NCBI GenBank assembly: GCA_028291985.1
Contig: JAQGNE010000008.1
Span: 1-64,000 of the forward strand
Source: Polaromonas sp.
GTDB taxonomy: Bacteria > Pseudomonadota > Gammaproteobacteria > Burkholderiales > Burkholderiaceae_C
DNA: 64,000 nt
Direction: 5' to 3'
Positions 62,618 to 64,000 of this stretch are shown here, one piece after another. How positions within the stretch are numbered: the stretch's first letter is position 1; every line of letters begins with the position of its first letter. The notes below the pieces were generated by a model, which was not told the origin of the DNA, searched no databases, and worked only from the letters and a program-made list of their open reading frames with translations. Made by a program: the position numbers and the translations under genes.

Positions 62618-63769
62618 ATGCCAGATTGCTACATCGGTCTGATGTCCGGCACATCGCTTGATGGCGCCGACGGTGTGCTGGTCAGCTTCGAGGATGATCG
62701 GCTGACCGTACTGGCCGCTGCAAGCCGGCCGTTTGCAAGCGCCTTGCGCTCTGAACTGCTGTCGCTCAACACATCAGGGCCGGATGAGTTGCACAGAGCG
62801 GCGCAGGCCGCCCATCAGATGGTGTGCGTTTACGCAGAAGTTGTCGACGAACTGGTCAGGCATGCCGGGAGCCAGGGCATCTCCCAGCGGGATATTGCGG
62901 CTGTCGGCGTTCATGGGCAGACGGTTCGGCACCAGCCGCAGGGTAGATCGGCAGCCGGCCTTGACAAGGGCTACACCCTGCAGCTCAACAATCCGGCTTT
63001 GCTGGCAGAGCTGACGGGAATTGATGTGGTGGCCGATTTTCGCAGCCGTGATGTCGCTGCCGGCGGCCAAGGCGCACCACTGGCGCCAGCATTTCACCAA
63101 AGCGTATTTGGGCGTTCCGGCGAGACCGTTTGCGTCTTGAATGTGGGCGGAATCTCCAACCTCAGCGTGCTGGAACCGAACTCTGCCGCGGTCAACAGCG
63201 CACCGCCCATCCTGGGTTTCGATTGCGGTCCGGGTAATGCGCTGATGGACGCCTGGTGCCAGCGCTATACCGGACAGGCATATGATCTGGGCGGCGCCTG
63301 GGCGGCGACGGGTGAGCTCATTCCAGAGCTGCTGTGCAAGCTGCTGGATGAGCCCTACCTTGCATTGCCCCCACCCAAAAGCACCGGTCGCGATCTGTTC
63401 AGCCTGCGTTGGCTGGACGCCAAACTGGCGCCGTTTGCGGACAAGCGGCCACAGGATATTCAAAACACATTGACTGAATTCACTGCAAGCGCATGTATTT
63501 CCTCAGTTAATAGCTATGGAAAAGATAGCACAATACTGATTGTCTGCGGTGGCGGCGCTTTCAATAATCACTTGATGGAACGGCTTCAGGCGGGATTGCC
63601 CGGGATTCGGGTCGACTCCTCGACCGAGTACGGCTTGCCACCGCTGCAAGTGGAAGCTGCTGCCTTTGCATGGCTGGCCCGGCAAACCATGCATCGCCGG
63701 CCAGGAAATCTGGCCAGCGTGACCGGCGCTGCCGGGCCACGCGTGCTGGGTGCGATCTACCCCCGATAG
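62618..63769 (+). CDS. anmK: Anhydro-N-acetylmuramic acid kinase
   Basis: Recycles peptidoglycan: hydrolyses and phosphorylates 1,6-anhydroMurNAc to MurNAc-6-phosphate. Motifs: YIGLMSGTSLDGADGVLVSFED, AVGVHGQTVRHQP, DVVADFRSRDVAAGGQGAPLAPAFH, VLNVGGISNLSV, LGFDCGPGNALMDAW, and LIVCGGGAFNNHLM. I use ATG 62618 (MPDCYIG) by homology; ATG 62576 would add 14 residues. 383 residues. Downstream of a murein peptidase gene, which fits wall recycling. A weak AT-rich element-like stretch lies at about 63491-63540. Confidence 0.96.
   Translation: MPDCYIGLMSGTSLDGADGVLVSFEDDRLTVLAAASRPFASALRSELLSLNTSGPDELHRAAQAAHQMVCVYAEVVDELVRHAGSQGISQRDIAAVGVHGQTVRHQPQGRSAAGLDKGYTLQLNNPALLAELTGIDVVADFRSRDVAAGGQGAPLAPAFHQSVFGRSGETVCVLNVGGISNLSVLEPNSAAVNSAPPILGFDCGPGNALMDAWCQRYTGQAYDLGGAWAATGELIPELLCKLLDEPYLALPPPKSTGRDLFSLRWLDAKLAPFADKRPQDIQNTLTEFTASACISSVNSYGKDSTILIVCGGGAFNNHLMERLQAGLPGIRVDSSTEYGLPPLQVEAAAFAWLARQTMHRRPGNLASVTGAAGPRVLGAIYPR
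63491..63540 (+). repeat. AT-rich element-like stretch, copy G (within anmK)
   Basis: TTTCCTCAGTTAATAGCTATGG with a local drop in GC, matching only the left half of the AT-rich element. The encoded protein is not lengthened. Weak match. Confidence 0.35.
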
Positions 63770-63879
63770 AGCGATTTGCATCGCTGCCGCGTGAGGCCCG
63801 CAGGCGAAATTCCGCCTTTACCGACGAGCGGATGATTGCGGTGCGCTTAGGGATTCCCGGCAACATCCGCCGGACACAA

Positions 63880-63903
63880 AAAAGCCGCCCGGCGGCGGCT
63901 TTT
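63880..63903. terminator. Bidirectional terminator between anmK and erpA
   Basis: Perfect 10-bp stem AAAAGCCGCC (63880-63889)/GGCGGCTTTT (63894-63903) with loop CGGC. A run of A precedes it (63878-63883), giving a U-tract for minus-strand erpA, and T runs follow for anmK. It lies between the two convergent genes. Confidence 0.88.
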
Positions 63904-63927
63904 GATTCACCAGCTGGCTAGAAGCGA

Positions 63928-64000
63928 TCAGGCAGAAAAGCTCGATCCGCAACCACAGGTGCTGGTGGCGTTCGGGTTCTTGATAACGAACTGCGCGCCT
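63928..64000 (-). CDS. erpA: Iron-sulfur cluster insertion protein ErpA (3' end, partial)
   Basis: Only the last 24 residues are in the window, running off the right edge: GAQFVIKNPNATSTCGCGSSFSA. The CGCG pair is the C-terminal cluster-binding motif of A-type carriers, and the exact ending is that of ErpA. A-type carriers pass Fe-S clusters to target enzymes. Convergent with anmK. Too short for the translated-frame length cutoff but unambiguous. Confidence 0.92.
   Translation of the reverse strand, partial: GAQFVIKNPNATSTCGCGSSFSA

Noticed and set aside
1..64000. rRNA, tRNA, CRISPR array, prophage or intact IS
   Set aside because: Looked for on both strands; no clover-leaf with a typical T-loop, no regularly spaced direct repeats and no transposase or integrase gene was seen.

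Overview
The window looks like chromosomal DNA of a betaproteobacterium, order Burkholderiales, most likely family Comamonadaceae (Polaromonas/Rhodoferax-like). The evidence is high GC, gene sets and neighbourhoods typical of that group (tyrS, M23 peptidase, anmK, erpA; phoH-ybeY; a LysR gene divergent from a DUF2917 gene; a long-form infA; a PhoH gene starting with TTG), and many short dispersed intergenic repeats. I saw no rRNA, tRNA, CRISPR array, phage module or intact IS.

Layout. 0-9.3 kb, all minus strand: a one-pump RND efflux operon, a CreA-family protein, two tandem L,D-transpeptidase-like paralogs, a Gly/Ser/Thr-rich exported protein, infA and a small conserved protein. 9.7-14.3 kb: a sensory pair made of a LuxR-type response regulator and an 1168-residue fusion of an NCS1-type permease, a cysteine cluster, a histidine kinase and a receiver. 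14.3-19.4 kb: an accessory stretch with decayed AraC and SnoaL-like genes, a tiny lipoprotein and two low-GC RTX (calcium-binding repeat) genes. 19.3-24.5 kb: a surface-polysaccharide cluster (membrane glycosyltransferase-like protein, sugar aminotransferase, GT2, bifunctional acyltransferase/ketoisomerase, GtrA), flanked by gene relics including a decayed 3-methyladenine DNA glycosylase. 25-29.2 kb: glmS, an Lrp/AsnC regulator and glmU, which act in UDP-GlcNAc synthesis. 29-41.6 kb: mixed housekeeping and sensory genes (BLUF, gluconokinase, LysR, 5-formyl-THF cyclo-ligase, Slt, MgtC, hemerythrin, NDUFA9-like, GST, cca). 41.7-46.1 kb: a trehalose operon otsB-GH15-otsA. 46.1-53.3 kb: ROK kinase, MidA-type methyltransferase, folM-like, folB, ttcA, DUF4136 lipoprotein, phosphatase, DSD1-like PLP enzyme. 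53.3-57.2 kb: ruvB and ruvA separated by a MazEF-type toxin-antitoxin pair, then divergent phoH-ybeY. 57.3-64 kb: dtd, a ModA-like binding protein, a CDF transporter, tyrS, an M23 peptidase, anmK and the 3' end of erpA.

The most striking signal not explained by genes is repetitive. A roughly 60-bp, AT-rich, hairpin-forming element (core AATAGCT..CCC..GGGCTA..GGCC.ATTT) occurs about nine to eleven times in both orientations. Copies lie inside cca and a ROK kinase gene, and one supplies the last codons of the Lrp gene. A second, GC-rich composite repeat occurs three times, and a third type is embedded in frame in the RND pump gene. Other points of interest are the permease-kinase fusion, the MazEF pair inside ruvAB with a perfect inverted repeat upstream, and a BLUF protein lacking the usual flavin-contacting Gln and Trp.
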